A stretch of 64,000 nt of DNA from a bacterium. GTDB taxonomy: Bacteria > Cyanobacteriota > Vampirovibrionia > Obscuribacterales > Obscuribacteraceae. This document shows, in pieces, positions 9,426-17,662 of this stretch. The DNA lies in the NCBI GenBank assembly GCA_018062085.1, contig JAGOSY010000021.1, positions 25,433 to 89,432 on the forward strand, read 5' to 3'. The notes beneath the pieces are model-generated. The model was not told the DNA's origin. It made no database searches and saw only the letters and a list, made by a program, of their open reading frames with translations. Every line of letters starts with the position of its first letter. Position 1 is the stretch's first letter. The position numbers and the translations under genes are program-made.

Positions 9426-9571
9426 CATGCTGTCAAGGTGGCATCGGCCTGAATGAACTTAAGTGAAAGGGCAAAGGCAATCTCAACAGAGCCGAAGTTG
9501 CCCGGCCTGCCAAGAGTGTATATTTCACATGACATATTATTGATTGCCCCAACAGCCAAAGAGTCACACCA

Positions 9572-10066
9572 ATGCAAATGTTCGCGCGCATCCTTCGTTT
9601 GATTTCACTGGCAATGCTTTTCGGTGGTTCTACTGCCACGGTATTCGCCGCCATCACCCTAATCAGCGCTGCCAAAGCTCAAGGAGTTCCAGTTTCAGAA
9701 GCAGCTGCGGCCAACGCCCCCGTATTTATAGAATTCAGCAAAGTAGCTCTGGCTTTTGCCATTTCACTAGTGGTAGCAGAAGCAATCGAAATCAAAGGCG
9801 ATCTTAAAAGCTTAGAGAAAGGCACCCGTTGGCGCATGGCCCGTTATTTTTCTTCAATAGTCTGCGCTATTTCAACTTTCATTTTTGCCTTAGCAATTGT
9901 TCCCCAAATGGAAGATGTACGCGTCTTGATGAAAACCGACGAAAGCGCCAAGCAACAATTTCAAAAATTGCACGAAGCTTCCCGCCTGATATTCACAGGC
10001 ACTATCGTCTTTGCCTTGGCATCTTTAGTGCTGCCAGTAATCTCGACCAAAAGAATTAGTGATTAA
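9572..10066 (+). CDS. DUF4149-like membrane protein
   Basis: A 164-residue integral membrane protein with four predicted hydrophobic helices (about 5-27, 48-70, 90-112, 135-158). The arrangement and length resemble DUF4149/TMEM205-like proteins: a small first helix with GG, then FIEFSKVALAF, and a last helix ending near the C-terminus. The start could also be the Met two codons later. It lies 15 bp upstream of the TPR gene at 10082, so the two are probably co-transcribed. Function unknown. Confidence 0.65.
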   Translation: MQMFARILRLISLAMLFGGSTATVFAAITLISAAKAQGVPVSEAAAANAPVFIEFSKVALAFAISLVVAEAIEIKGDLKSLEKGTRWRMARYFSSIVCAISTFIFALAIVPQMEDVRVLMKTDESAKQQFQKLHEASRLIFTGTIVFALASLVLPVISTKRISD

Positions 10067-10081
10067 CACAGGAATAAGATC

Positions 10082-11278
10082 ATGCGTAAACTGCTTCTAT
10101 TAGCCGCTTCGGTTACCATTCTGGGCACTATTAGCACCGCCACAGTTCAAGCCTACGTCGACCCCGCCTTCGATAGGGGCAAGGCGCTTATGGCAAGTGG
10201 CGAATGGGATCAAGCAGCCACAGCATTTGGCGAATCACTCGGGCTCAATGCCACCGACCCCAATGCCCTCTCACTGAGAGGACAATGCTTCTATAAAATG
10301 GGCAATTACAAATTAGCAATTCAAGATTTAGATAGCTCGCTGCAATACGCACCAAACAACCTCAAAGGCTTGCTACTGCGTGGTACCTGCCACAGCATCC
10401 TGGGACATGATGCCATGGCCATCATCGACTACGAAGCAGCAATTCGCATGGACCCATCTTTAGCCAAGCGCTATTTCGCCAGCGCCAAAAACGACCTGCC
10501 TCATTCAGACCTAGGCACCAAAACCGAAGGAGGCCAAAGCAACGCAGAAGCCATTCAAGATTATAAAGACGCCATGAACAATGTCTATCCCAATGGCTAC
10601 AAAGATAGTACCAGTTCAGACAATACCCCAGGTTGGACCGGCGCACTAGGTTCAAGCTCACCAGAAAAAAGCACCGCCGGCGGTGGCCACAAAATATCTA
10701 TTAGAAACCAAGCCGGTTCAGTCGGGTCCACCCAAGCTATTTCGCCTCCTGGCAGAGCTGGAACAGGCATGACCAATAATGACGACGGCATGCCATATAT
10801 CAACAGCGACGCCCAGAACAACGCCGCAATGGAAAGCAAGGATACGATTCCTGCCGCAAAAGATAAGCGTTTTGTCACCACCCTTGATCAAGATCCAAAC
10901 CGCGGCGAGATTGGAAAGCTAGCCGGCACAGGCGAGTTCGATGGCGACCCCAAGAAAGCAATCATCGATTATAACCAAGCTCTTGGTCTTGACCCTACCA
11001 ATGGTGAGTATTATTTCCGCCGGGCGAAAGCGTATCAGAAACTCAACAAAGTCAATGAAGCCATGGGTGATTTTGAATCAGCAATTTCACAAGCCCCTAA
11101 TAATGCTCGTTTTTACTTAGGCCGTGCCTCTCTGTACTATCAATTGGGCAAAACAATTTTGCTCCAAGCTGATATTGAATCTGCTCGCAACTGCGATCCA
11201 GATCTTCCAGCAAAAATTCATTTCTATGTTCCAGCACTACCTAAAGGCACGAAATGGGCCGGCGACGGCGCCAACTAA
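10082..11278 (+). CDS. Exported TPR-repeat protein
   Basis: A 398-residue exported protein. A signal peptide (1-24, ending VQA) precedes a first block of three TPR units (about 28-135; GKALMASGEWDQAATAFGESLGL, LRGQCFYKMGNYKLAIQDLDSSL, RGTCHSILGHDAMAIIDYEAAI). A Ser/Gly/Asn-rich linker (about 150-270) is followed by a second TPR block (about 285-375). Scaffold or adaptor function in the periplasm is inferred from the repeats. The start has AGGA 9 nt upstream. It follows the DUF4149-like gene closely, and its stop overlaps the stop of the convergent gene by 4 nt. Confidence 0.75.
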   Translation: MRKLLLLAASVTILGTISTATVQAYVDPAFDRGKALMASGEWDQAATAFGESLGLNATDPNALSLRGQCFYKMGNYKLAIQDLDSSLQYAPNNLKGLLLRGTCHSILGHDAMAIIDYEAAIRMDPSLAKRYFASAKNDLPHSDLGTKTEGGQSNAEAIQDYKDAMNNVYPNGYKDSTSSDNTPGWTGALGSSSPEKSTAGGGHKISIRNQAGSVGSTQAISPPGRAGTGMTNNDDGMPYINSDAQNNAAMESKDTIPAAKDKRFVTTLDQDPNRGEIGKLAGTGEFDGDPKKAIIDYNQALGLDPTNGEYYFRRAKAYQKLNKVNEAMGDFESAISQAPNNARFYLGRASLYYQLGKTILLQADIESARNCDPDLPAKIHFYVPALPKGTKWAGDGAN

Positions 11279-12270
11279 AGCATTTGATTCTGCTCATGCT
11301 TAGAGAGGCGCGCCAGTCGACTTAGCAGGTCGACTCCTTCTAAACGCAACTTCAAATCGCGATAGAAAAGGCCGTAGGCCGTAAATGAGATCGAAAAAGT
11401 AAAGATGTTGAACGGCACCTCTAGAATAGTTTCGAGAAAGTCAATCAAGTAAGGCGTCTGCGATAACTTAAAACTGGCATGACTGCCTTGCTCCACCACT
11501 TGCAAAATAATCATCGGGCTTTCAATCACCACGCAAACTAAAGCAATAGCAATTGCTAACAACGACGTGAATGAGCCGCCACGCATCATACGCAGACTGA
11601 CCAAAAGCCAAGTGCGCTTAAACGACTCTATAAAGGAAATTTGCTCAAGAGTAACAATAGCCAAAAGTAGCGATCCGAAGAGGCCCGAAATCATCACTGA
11701 AACGGTCAAGCCGAAACCAATCACGGCAAACACCACAGCTCCGATAGCAACTTTCGTTGAACCTCCAGACGCTACATTCAGTGCAGCGGCCACTGCAACG
11801 ATGAGGACAAACCAAAATATCAAGCAAAGCGCAGGTGGAAGCAGGGCCAAATTACATGCGAAGAAAACCGTACCAGAGCGTTTCTTCAAAATGCTAAGAC
11901 TGTCCTTATAGGAAGGGTCAAGACAAAGTACAGTGCGAACCAGCGCGCATGAGCGCAGACAAAGCTGCCAGGCACTGAAAAACCAGACAACCATATACAA
12001 AAGAGACACTGCCATATGCAAGAGAAATGGCCCAGCAGCCAATAGCGAATTGGCTGCAATACTAACCCAGTGCTGAAAACTTAAGTAGGCACCATGACTA
12101 GCCAGAGAACAAAATACTGCTGGCCAAAACAAGGCCTTAAAATACAGTTTGTAATAAAGTCGAAACCGTCTAAAAGTCAAGCTGACGATGTCGCCCAATG
12201 ACAGCACTCTTTCAGGCAAGGGTGCCAGCGGCGACTTTGGTCCTGGCTCGGTGACTAAATCTGGAAACAC
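11275..12270 (-). CDS. Polytopic membrane protein of unknown function
   Basis: A 331-residue protein with about six long hydrophobic segments (roughly 40-65, 75-105, 140-165, 175-210, 230-255, 285-305) and short polar loops. The N-terminus (VLSLGDIVSLTFRRFRLYYKLYFKALFWPAVFCS) resembles the entry into families of 'membrane domain of glycerophosphodiesterase' or DUF975-like proteins: a 'GDILS.tf.ly..nf..l..i' segment. There are no enzymatic motifs. It converges on the TPR gene and diverges from the HD gene. Confidence 0.6.
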   Translation of the reverse strand: MFPDLVTEPGPKSPLAPLPERVLSLGDIVSLTFRRFRLYYKLYFKALFWPAVFCSLASHGAYLSFQHWVSIAANSLLAAGPFLLHMAVSLLYMVVWFFSAWQLCLRSCALVRTVLCLDPSYKDSLSILKKRSGTVFFACNLALLPPALCLIFWFVLIVAVAAALNVASGGSTKVAIGAVVFAVIGFGLTVSVMISGLFGSLLLAIVTLEQISFIESFKRTWLLVSLRMMRGGSFTSLLAIAIALVCVVIESPMIILQVVEQGSHASFKLSQTPYLIDFLETILEVPFNIFTFSISFTAYGLFYRDLKLRLEGVDLLSRLARLSKHEQNQML

Positions 12271-12333
12271 TTAACGACCATAAGGATAGTAAGGCCCAGT
12301 ATAATATCTTTCACCTATACAAAGCGGACCGGC

Positions 12334-13665
12334 ATGCAAAGAGTTTCAAACAAGCGCACCTATCTAGATCCTATCCACCAAGATATCGTTCTTGACAGAT
12401 CTATACCAGCCGAACGCCTAGTCGTAGATCTAATTGACGCAGTGGAATTTCAGCGCATGCGGCGCATTCACCAGCTAGGCGTCTCTTACTTTACATTTCA
12501 AGGTGCTGAGGGCTCTCGCTTCACACACTCGGTTGGCGTCATGCATGTCGCTTCACAACTGAGCAACATTCTCTCAAGTCGCTGCGAATCGGCAGAAAAA
12601 GAGCGGGCATTGATGCTCACTTCAGCTCTTTTGCATGATGTCGGTCACGGACCATTCAGTCATGTCACCGAAAAAATTCTTGGCTACGATCATGAAGACT
12701 GGTCTTGCAAGATTATCTCGGGCGACACACAGATTCGTTCAATCTTAGACTCTTATGAAGAAGAGCCCGGCCTAGCAAACAAAATTGTCCAAGTTCTAAA
12801 AAAGACTTACAAACCAGCCTACGTCTCTCACGTTGTCTCCAGTCAGCTTGACTGCGATCGCTTTGACTATTTGCTGCGCGATAGCTATATGACAGGAACC
12901 GCTTACGGTTTGTTTGCCTTACAACGCATTCTGCGTTCAATCGAAGTCGACGAAGAAAACGACCGCATGTTAGTCGTTGGAGAAAAAGGCCAAATAGCAG
13001 TTGAAGACTACCTCTTTGCTCGATATTCGATGTACGCTCAAGTCTACTATCACCGCAAAAATCTAGCCGCCAGAGCCCTGCTTGGCAAGCTGATCAAGCG
13101 TGCCCTGTACGTTATTGATAAAGGAGCGGGCTCAATTGCCTTTATTGATGAAGCCACAGGTAAATGGCTCACTGGCGAAAAACTGACAGTAGAAGAGTAT
13201 CTCAGCCTTGATGACATTCAACTGGGCTACCACATTAAGCGCTGGCTCAAAGATAATGACCAAATATTGGCTGATCTTTCTCACCGTTTTCTCAATCGCC
13301 GTATTTTCAAGGCATCGCGCATCAACACCCAAGTGCAGTCTGAAATTGACGACATAGAAGGGCAAGTAAGACAGGCAGTCTCGAAGCTCGGCTTTGACCC
13401 AGATTATTATGTTGCCGTCGAATCAACCGGCTTTGTCCCTTACGACTACTATAGGCCTGATTCAGACCACCCTCAGACCAATATTGTGGTGCGCACTGAC
13501 AACGGCGAAGTAAAAGAATTGTCTCAGCTCTCCCTTGCCGTAGAAGCGCTGGTGAAGGGCAATCACACTTCGTACTGGCTTATATATCCCCAAGAAGCAA
13601 CCGAAGCAGTAGAAAAAATTCGCACAAAATCAAACCTTGCCCTACACACTAAACTAGACCACTAG
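12334..13665 (+). CDS. HD-domain phosphohydrolase (dNTPase/SAMHD1-like)
   Basis: A 443-residue cytoplasmic HD protein. The metal site is intact: RFTHSVGVMHVA supplies the first His, ALLHDVGHGPFSH the HD pair, and SSQLDCDRFDYLLRDSYMTGTAYG the distal Asp. This architecture and the start (DPIHQDIVLD...EFQRMRRIHQLG) match the bacterial YdhJ/SAMHD1-like HD phosphohydrolases, which remove triphosphate or phosphate groups from nucleotides; the exact substrate is not deducible. The start ATG lacks a strong Shine-Dalgarno. ffh begins 29 bp downstream on the same strand. Confidence 0.85.
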   Translation: MQRVSNKRTYLDPIHQDIVLDRSIPAERLVVDLIDAVEFQRMRRIHQLGVSYFTFQGAEGSRFTHSVGVMHVASQLSNILSSRCESAEKERALMLTSALLHDVGHGPFSHVTEKILGYDHEDWSCKIISGDTQIRSILDSYEEEPGLANKIVQVLKKTYKPAYVSHVVSSQLDCDRFDYLLRDSYMTGTAYGLFALQRILRSIEVDEENDRMLVVGEKGQIAVEDYLFARYSMYAQVYYHRKNLAARALLGKLIKRALYVIDKGAGSIAFIDEATGKWLTGEKLTVEEYLSLDDIQLGYHIKRWLKDNDQILADLSHRFLNRRIFKASRINTQVQSEIDDIEGQVRQAVSKLGFDPDYYVAVESTGFVPYDYYRPDSDHPQTNIVVRTDNGEVKELSQLSLAVEALVKGNHTSYWLIYPQEATEAVEKIRTKSNLALHTKLDH

Positions 13666-13694
13666 ACTCGACCACTCAATCAGGAACTTAAATC

Positions 13695-15218
13695 ATGTTC
13701 GACACCCTTACCGATAGACTGCAAGGCGCTTTTAGAACTCTCGCTGGCAACGACAAGTTGTCTCATGAGAATATCGAAGACGCGATTCGCGAAGTGCGCA
13801 AATCGCTTTTAGAAGCAGACGTCAGCTTGAAGGTAGTAAAAATCTTCATCAGCAACGTACGACAAAAAGCGCTTGGTACTGAGGTTATCGACTCAGTCAC
13901 TCCAGCCCAGCAATTTATCAAAGTCGTAAGCGATGAGCTTGTCACCATACTTGGTGGCGAGAATGTGCCGCTCAATCTCAAAGGTGCACCGGGCATCATC
14001 ATGATGGTCGGCCTCCAAGGCTCGGGAAAAACCACCGCCTGCGGCAAACTAGCATTAAAACTAAAAGGTGAAGGGCAAAACCCACTGCTAGTGGCTTGCG
14101 ACGTGCAGAGACCAGCCGCCATTCACCAGCTGCAAACCCTCGGCAAACAGGTAGACGTACCGGTATTTACCATTGAAGCCAGCCAAGACGTGCAGGACAT
14201 TGCCGAGAAAGCCATAGAGCTAGCTAAAGAGAAGGGATATAACCCCGTTATCTTAGATACGGCTGGCCGTTTGCAAGTAGATACGCCACTAATGGCTGAG
14301 CTGCTAATAATTGACCGCCTGCTGCAACCATCAGAAAAAATTCTAGTGGTAGACAGCATGACTGGCCAAGAAGCCGTCAACGTCGCCGAAACGTTCAACA
14401 CTCAACTCGATCTGACTGGCCTGCTGCTAACAAAAATTGACGGTGATGCTCGCGGCGGAGCGGCTCTCTCAGTAAGAGAAGCAGTAGGCAAACCAATCAA
14501 GTTTATATCAACCGGTGAGAAGCTCGACAACCTAGAGACTTTTTACCCAGACCGCATGGCTAGCCGCATTCTTGGCATGGGCGATGTGCTTTCTCTAGTT
14601 GAAAAAGCACAGAAAAACATCGACGAAAAAGACGCAGAACGTGCAGTCATGGACATGTTCAGCAACGATTTTTCATTCGAGCAGTTCGTCAACATGCAAA
14701 GCATGATGAAGAAAATGGGCAATATGGGCGACATCATGAAGATGATGGGCGTGGGCGGCATGCTCGGCCTCTCATCTGAAGATCAAAATAAAATCGCCAC
14801 TGAAGGCGAAGCGATGATGAACAAGTACGAAATCGCCATCAATTCAATGACTATTGCCGAAAGACGCAAACCAGACCTGATCGACTTTCCAAGAAGACGC
14901 CGTATCGCTCGCGGCTCTGGTCTCAAAGAAAATGAGATAGGTAAAATGTTAAACGAGTTTGAGAAAATGCGCGAAGCCATGCGCCAGATGAAGGCCATGA
15001 TGGGCGGAATGGGTGGATTGGGCGGCATGTTAGGTGGAGGCAACCCCTTTGGCGGTGGCGGCAATCCATTTGGTGGTGGGGGAAAAATGCCTCCTCTGCC
15101 CCCAGGCTTCAAAATGCCCCCCGGCATGGGCGGCCTAGGCGGCGGCATGCCCGGTTCCCCATCAAGACCCGGTTTTCAGAGCCCATATGGCTTGAAAAAG
15201 AAAAAGAAGAAGAAGTAA
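13695..15218 (+). CDS. ffh: Signal recognition particle protein Ffh
   Basis: SRP54 homologue, 507 residues, that binds signal peptides and 4.5S RNA and docks ribosomes to FtsY. The N domain (1-85) has the four-helix signature. The GTPase domain has GLQGSGKTT (P-loop), DTAGRLQVD, TKIDGDARGG and the closing GMGDVLSL. The Met-rich M domain (about 310-430) has MMKKMGNMGDIMKMMG and the RNA-binding RRRRIARGSGL. After about residue 430 there is an unusual 75-residue tail of Gly, Met, Pro and Phe (repeated GGGNPFGG) ending in seven Lys. Other Ffh proteins end soon after the M domain, so the tail is lineage-specific; it may bind RNA or ribosomes. The start has AGGAA 8 nt upstream. Confidence 0.97.
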   Translation: MFDTLTDRLQGAFRTLAGNDKLSHENIEDAIREVRKSLLEADVSLKVVKIFISNVRQKALGTEVIDSVTPAQQFIKVVSDELVTILGGENVPLNLKGAPGIIMMVGLQGSGKTTACGKLALKLKGEGQNPLLVACDVQRPAAIHQLQTLGKQVDVPVFTIEASQDVQDIAEKAIELAKEKGYNPVILDTAGRLQVDTPLMAELLIIDRLLQPSEKILVVDSMTGQEAVNVAETFNTQLDLTGLLLTKIDGDARGGAALSVREAVGKPIKFISTGEKLDNLETFYPDRMASRILGMGDVLSLVEKAQKNIDEKDAERAVMDMFSNDFSFEQFVNMQSMMKKMGNMGDIMKMMGVGGMLGLSSEDQNKIATEGEAMMNKYEIAINSMTIAERRKPDLIDFPRRRRIARGSGLKENEIGKMLNEFEKMREAMRQMKAMMGGMGGLGGMLGGGNPFGGGGNPFGGGGKMPPLPPGFKMPPGMGGLGGGMPGSPSRPGFQSPYGLKKKKKKK

Positions 15219-15395
15219 GAAGCACTGTCAAAACAGCCAAGAATGAAGCATAACCGCTATCTAAGGCAGAAGCGTATCGCCAGGTTAACAACATATACAG
15301 TACAGACATACGGCCAGAGCTATTGAGCTGTTAGAATAACGAATCGCACGCAAGCACATAAGTACAATAAGTACAGTTTGGAGAACATTGTCCCA

Positions 15396-15653
15396 GTGGT
15401 AAAGATACGGCTAAAGCGCGTCGGCCAAAAGAAAGCCCCGCATTACAGAATCGTCGCCGTTGACTCTAGAAGTAGAAGAGACGGTATGCCAATCGAAGAG
15501 CTTGGCTACTACAACCCCCGTACTAAAGAGTTGGTTGTCGACAGAGAAGCGGTACAAAAATGGATGACACACGGCGCCCAGCAAAGCGAAACGGTAGCAA
15601 GCCTTTTAAAAAGGGCCCCTCGCGCGGTAGACCAGGCGGCTTTGGGCGCGTAA
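15396..15653 (+). CDS. rpsP: 30S ribosomal protein S16
   Basis: Ribosomal protein bS16, 85 residues: VKIRLKRVGQKKAPHYRIVAVDSRSRRDGMPIEELGYYNPR is the canonical N-terminal half. I chose the GTG at 15396 because the family begins MVKIRL; a TTG 18 nt earlier would add six atypical residues. GGAG lies 12 nt upstream, slightly far. The last 94 nt overlap khpA in the -1 frame, and the overlap contains a slippery heptamer in the correct phase (see the entry at 15605). Confidence 0.95.
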   Translation: MVKIRLKRVGQKKAPHYRIVAVDSRSRRDGMPIEELGYYNPRTKELVVDREAVQKWMTHGAQQSETVASLLKRAPRAVDQAALGA

Positions 15654-15907
15654 GGCCCCAAGTTGACTCAACAGCAGCAGAAGATTTGGCAGAGTACATT
15701 TTAAAGGTACTGGCCAAAGACCCTGACGCCCTGCAATTCGAAAGGGAAGCCCTCAACCCAGGGCGTTGCCGAGTAGCTGTGACCTGCGATCCGCTGGTCA
15801 CCGGTAGATTGATTGGCAAAGACGGTAGAACGATTACCGCCTTACGTTCTTTGATACGCGCCGCAGCCAGCAGGTTTGGCAAGCGCGTAGACATCGAAAT
15901 CACATAA
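15560..15907 (+). CDS. khpA: KH-domain RNA-binding protein KhpA
   Basis: A 115-residue protein whose residues about 38-115 form the single KH domain of KhpA: AEDLAEYILKVLAKDPDALQF, then GRLIGKDGRTITALRSLIRAAASRFGKRVDIEI, with the GxxG loop (GKDG). KhpA, with KhpB, binds RNA and affects cell division in Firmicutes; rpsP-khpA linkage is common. This copy has about 37 extra basic, Gly/Arg-rich residues at its N-terminus, encoded entirely within the 3' end of rpsP. The ATG at 15560 has only a weak GAGAAG. No ATG, GTG or TTG lies between the rpsP stop and the KH fold, so KhpA must be made from this ATG or by frameshifting from rpsP. Confidence 0.9.
   Translation: MDDTRRPAKRNGSKPFKKGPSRGRPGGFGRVRPQVDSTAAEDLAEYILKVLAKDPDALQFEREALNPGRCRVAVTCDPLVTGRLIGKDGRTITALRSLIRAAASRFGKRVDIEIT
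15605..15658 (+). other. Candidate -1 ribosomal frameshift element in rpsP/khpA overlap
   Basis: T TTA AAA at 15605-15611 fits X XXY YYZ and is in phase with rpsP codons TTA-AAA. A -1 slip enters the khpA frame and would bypass the rpsP stop. Downstream, GGGCC (15613-15617) pairs with GGCCC (15654-15658). Inside it, CGCGC (15621-15625) pairs with GCGCG (15646-15650), with a 20-nt loop. The stem encloses the rpsP stop codon. The predicted product is an S16-KhpA fusion. Confidence 0.4.
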
Positions 15908-15936
15908 TTTGGCAACAAAATTAGATAACCAAAAGC

Positions 15937-15962
15937 CGCAGTGTTGATTTTTCTACACTGCG
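15937..15962 (+). terminator. Hairpin after khpA
   Basis: CGCAGTGT and ACACTGCG form a perfect 8-bp stem with a 10-nt loop, followed by the short T-rich TCTTT. It lies 30 bp after khpA and just before the next gene; a weak terminator or attenuator. Confidence 0.5.
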
Positions 15963-15978
15963 TCTTTGAGTATTAGCT

Positions 15979-16320
15979 ATGCAAACTCCCGATAAAAACG
16001 AAAAAGATCTGCTTCAAGTCTTAATTGAGGCCCAGATAATTTCACAGGCTCAGGCCCAGTTGGCTCAGTCTGATAGTGAAAATATGAGCATGACCATTGA
16101 CGAAGTGCTCTTAGCGCGCGGCTGGTTAGACGCCCCGACATTGAGGAAACACGCACCTTGGCTGTTTGCAAAAAAAGAAAGCGCTGCAGATAGCGCCGAA
16201 GTGAATAGCGCCATGCGCAAATCGGGGCCTCTGCAAATTACAGATACTCAAGGATCGTCTGATGACTACGGCACCAATCTGGCTCGCTATCGCGCCTTGA
16301 TGCGCGATATTTTGGATTAG
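15979..16320 (+). CDS. Small hypothetical protein, MshEN-like N-terminus
   Basis: A 113-residue soluble protein. Residues about 10-50 (LLQVLIEAQIISQAQAQLAQSDSENMSMTIDEVLLARGWLDAPTL) resemble the short helical module at the N-terminus of type II/IV secretion ATPases (GspE/MshEN: 'lle.glis..ql..al......g..l...Lv..g.i'). No ATPase part follows, and the remainder is polar, ending with a short helix. Function unknown. The ATG has no strong Shine-Dalgarno but immediately follows the khpA hairpin. Confidence 0.55.
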   Translation: MQTPDKNEKDLLQVLIEAQIISQAQAQLAQSDSENMSMTIDEVLLARGWLDAPTLRKHAPWLFAKKESAADSAEVNSAMRKSGPLQITDTQGSSDDYGTNLARYRALMRDILD

Positions 16321-16353
16321 CGAGTCAACAGCAATAGCAACTGGTGCCAGCAT

Positions 16354-17655
16354 CTAACGCCGCAGGAAGTGAATTAGGCCCCGTTCATAGTCGATTGTGT
16401 ATTGATGATCGTTGTAGAAAGTCTGGCCAAGCAGACCAATTCCGGCCATTTCACTGTCACAAACATGCACAGGGAAGTCGAATTTTTCAATTGCACCCAT
16501 CTTCATACTTCGTACGTTGAAAACCTTAGCCCGAGTGGAACCAGCAATACCGACCACTTCAATAATCTCTGCGTCTTCAGGAATTGTTAGTCCTAGTTGT
16601 TTGACCTGCTCTTTTGATAGGCTGCATGATGTAGCACCTGTATCGAAGTACATTTTGGTCGGACGGCCATTGACCGAGACATTGACCACAATTTCATTGC
16701 CATGGCGGGTAAATGGCACATTATTAGGATCGCGAGCCGGGTCGGCATAAGCAGACCCGCTGGCCTTGCGTTTTTTCACGAAGTGAATGCTATGAGCACC
16801 ATTATCAATTGTATAAGTAAAATCTTGGAAGAATGTCTGTCCAAGCAACGGGTAGCCATTCATAGTGTCTTGTACACCGATCTCAAAACTCTTGCGCTCA
16901 ATGGTGCCGACCTTAAGATCGACTCTCATATCCCAGGTAGCCTGAGCACCACCATCACCGACACCATGAGCAGTGCCTGTAGACTTACCGGTAGGCCCAG
17001 CTACACCAGCAGCTGCTAAATTGTCTTTACCAAAAGCACAGTCTTCGGCGCCCGTATCAAATATCATTTTCATCGGCCTGCCATTAACATATGCGTCTAG
17101 GACAAAACTGTTATTTTCTAGAGTGTAATATATGCGGCAGTCGTCAGGCAATTTGTCATTCGGATTGCTTGCCACTGGGCTACTTTGACGAAACTGAGCC
17201 TGAGAAGCACCACCTGCAGCAGCTGCGCTGGCAGTCGAGCTTGACTGACTATATTGTTGCTGTGCCACGCGAGAAGGTGGCAGCGAACTAAGCAAAGCCG
17301 CATCAAGCTTAGCCAGGGCAATTCTGGCGTAACTGGCACCATTAGAATCTGGCATCATGCGAATTAGCTCGGCATAAGCCTTAATCGCTGCTGGAATATT
17401 TTTGCTGTAGTGCAAAGAAAGAGCATAGTAATAGCGAGCACTATCGTTTTTAGGATTGGCGACTATGGCCTTTTTGAAACTAGCAATCGCCAGAGGGTAA
17501 GTCTTAGCACCAAACTGCTTAACCCCAAGAGCAAAGGCATCAGGAGCCGCCTGAGCCGGCAATGCAATACCTTGTAAAACGATACTTAAAATGGTCAGCT
17601 GAGCGAGAAACAACGCGAAAGAGCGAAATGAAAGCTTGCCTGTTTTTTTTGTCAT
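16354..17655 (-). CDS. Exported TPR + double retropepsin-like aspartic protease (paralogue 1)
   Basis: A 433-residue exported protein: signal peptide (1-36), a TPR-like segment (about 40-115; LGVKQFGAKTYPLAIASFKKAIVANPKNDSARYYYALSLHYSKN), a low-complexity linker, then two retropepsin-like domains. Domain 1 (about 180-300) has MKMIFDTGAEDCAFG and PLLGQTFFQDFTYTID; domain 2 (about 315-430) has TKMYFDTGATSCSLS and GLLGQTFYNDHQYTID. Both DTGA loops keep the catalytic Asp, so the chain could fold as a pepsin-like internal dimer; this is inference. It is the last gene of the minus-strand run from 22245 and starts 7 nt after paralogue 2. Confidence 0.8.
   Translation of the reverse strand: MTKKTGKLSFRSFALFLAQLTILSIVLQGIALPAQAAPDAFALGVKQFGAKTYPLAIASFKKAIVANPKNDSARYYYALSLHYSKNIPAAIKAYAELIRMMPDSNGASYARIALAKLDAALLSSLPPSRVAQQQYSQSSSTASAAAAGGASQAQFRQSSPVASNPNDKLPDDCRIYYTLENNSFVLDAYVNGRPMKMIFDTGAEDCAFGKDNLAAAGVAGPTGKSTGTAHGVGDGGAQATWDMRVDLKVGTIERKSFEIGVQDTMNGYPLLGQTFFQDFTYTIDNGAHSIHFVKKRKASGSAYADPARDPNNVPFTRHGNEIVVNVSVNGRPTKMYFDTGATSCSLSKEQVKQLGLTIPEDAEIIEVVGIAGSTRAKVFNVRSMKMGAIEKFDFPVHVCDSEMAGIGLLGQTFYNDHQYTIDYERGLIHFLRR
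17335..17566. repeat. Direct repeat, copy 1 (TPR part of paralogue 1)
   Basis: This 232-bp segment aligns without gaps with 18635-18866, exactly 1300 bp away, with 13 mismatches by my count (about 94% identity). It encodes the end of the signal peptide and the TPR region. The rest of the two genes is clearly less similar. Confidence 0.85.
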
Positions 17656-17662
17656 AGAAATC

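Noticed and set aside
9433..9675. 80-codon minus-strand ORF
   Set aside because: It overlaps the start of the DUF4149-like gene on the other strand and has no supporting features.
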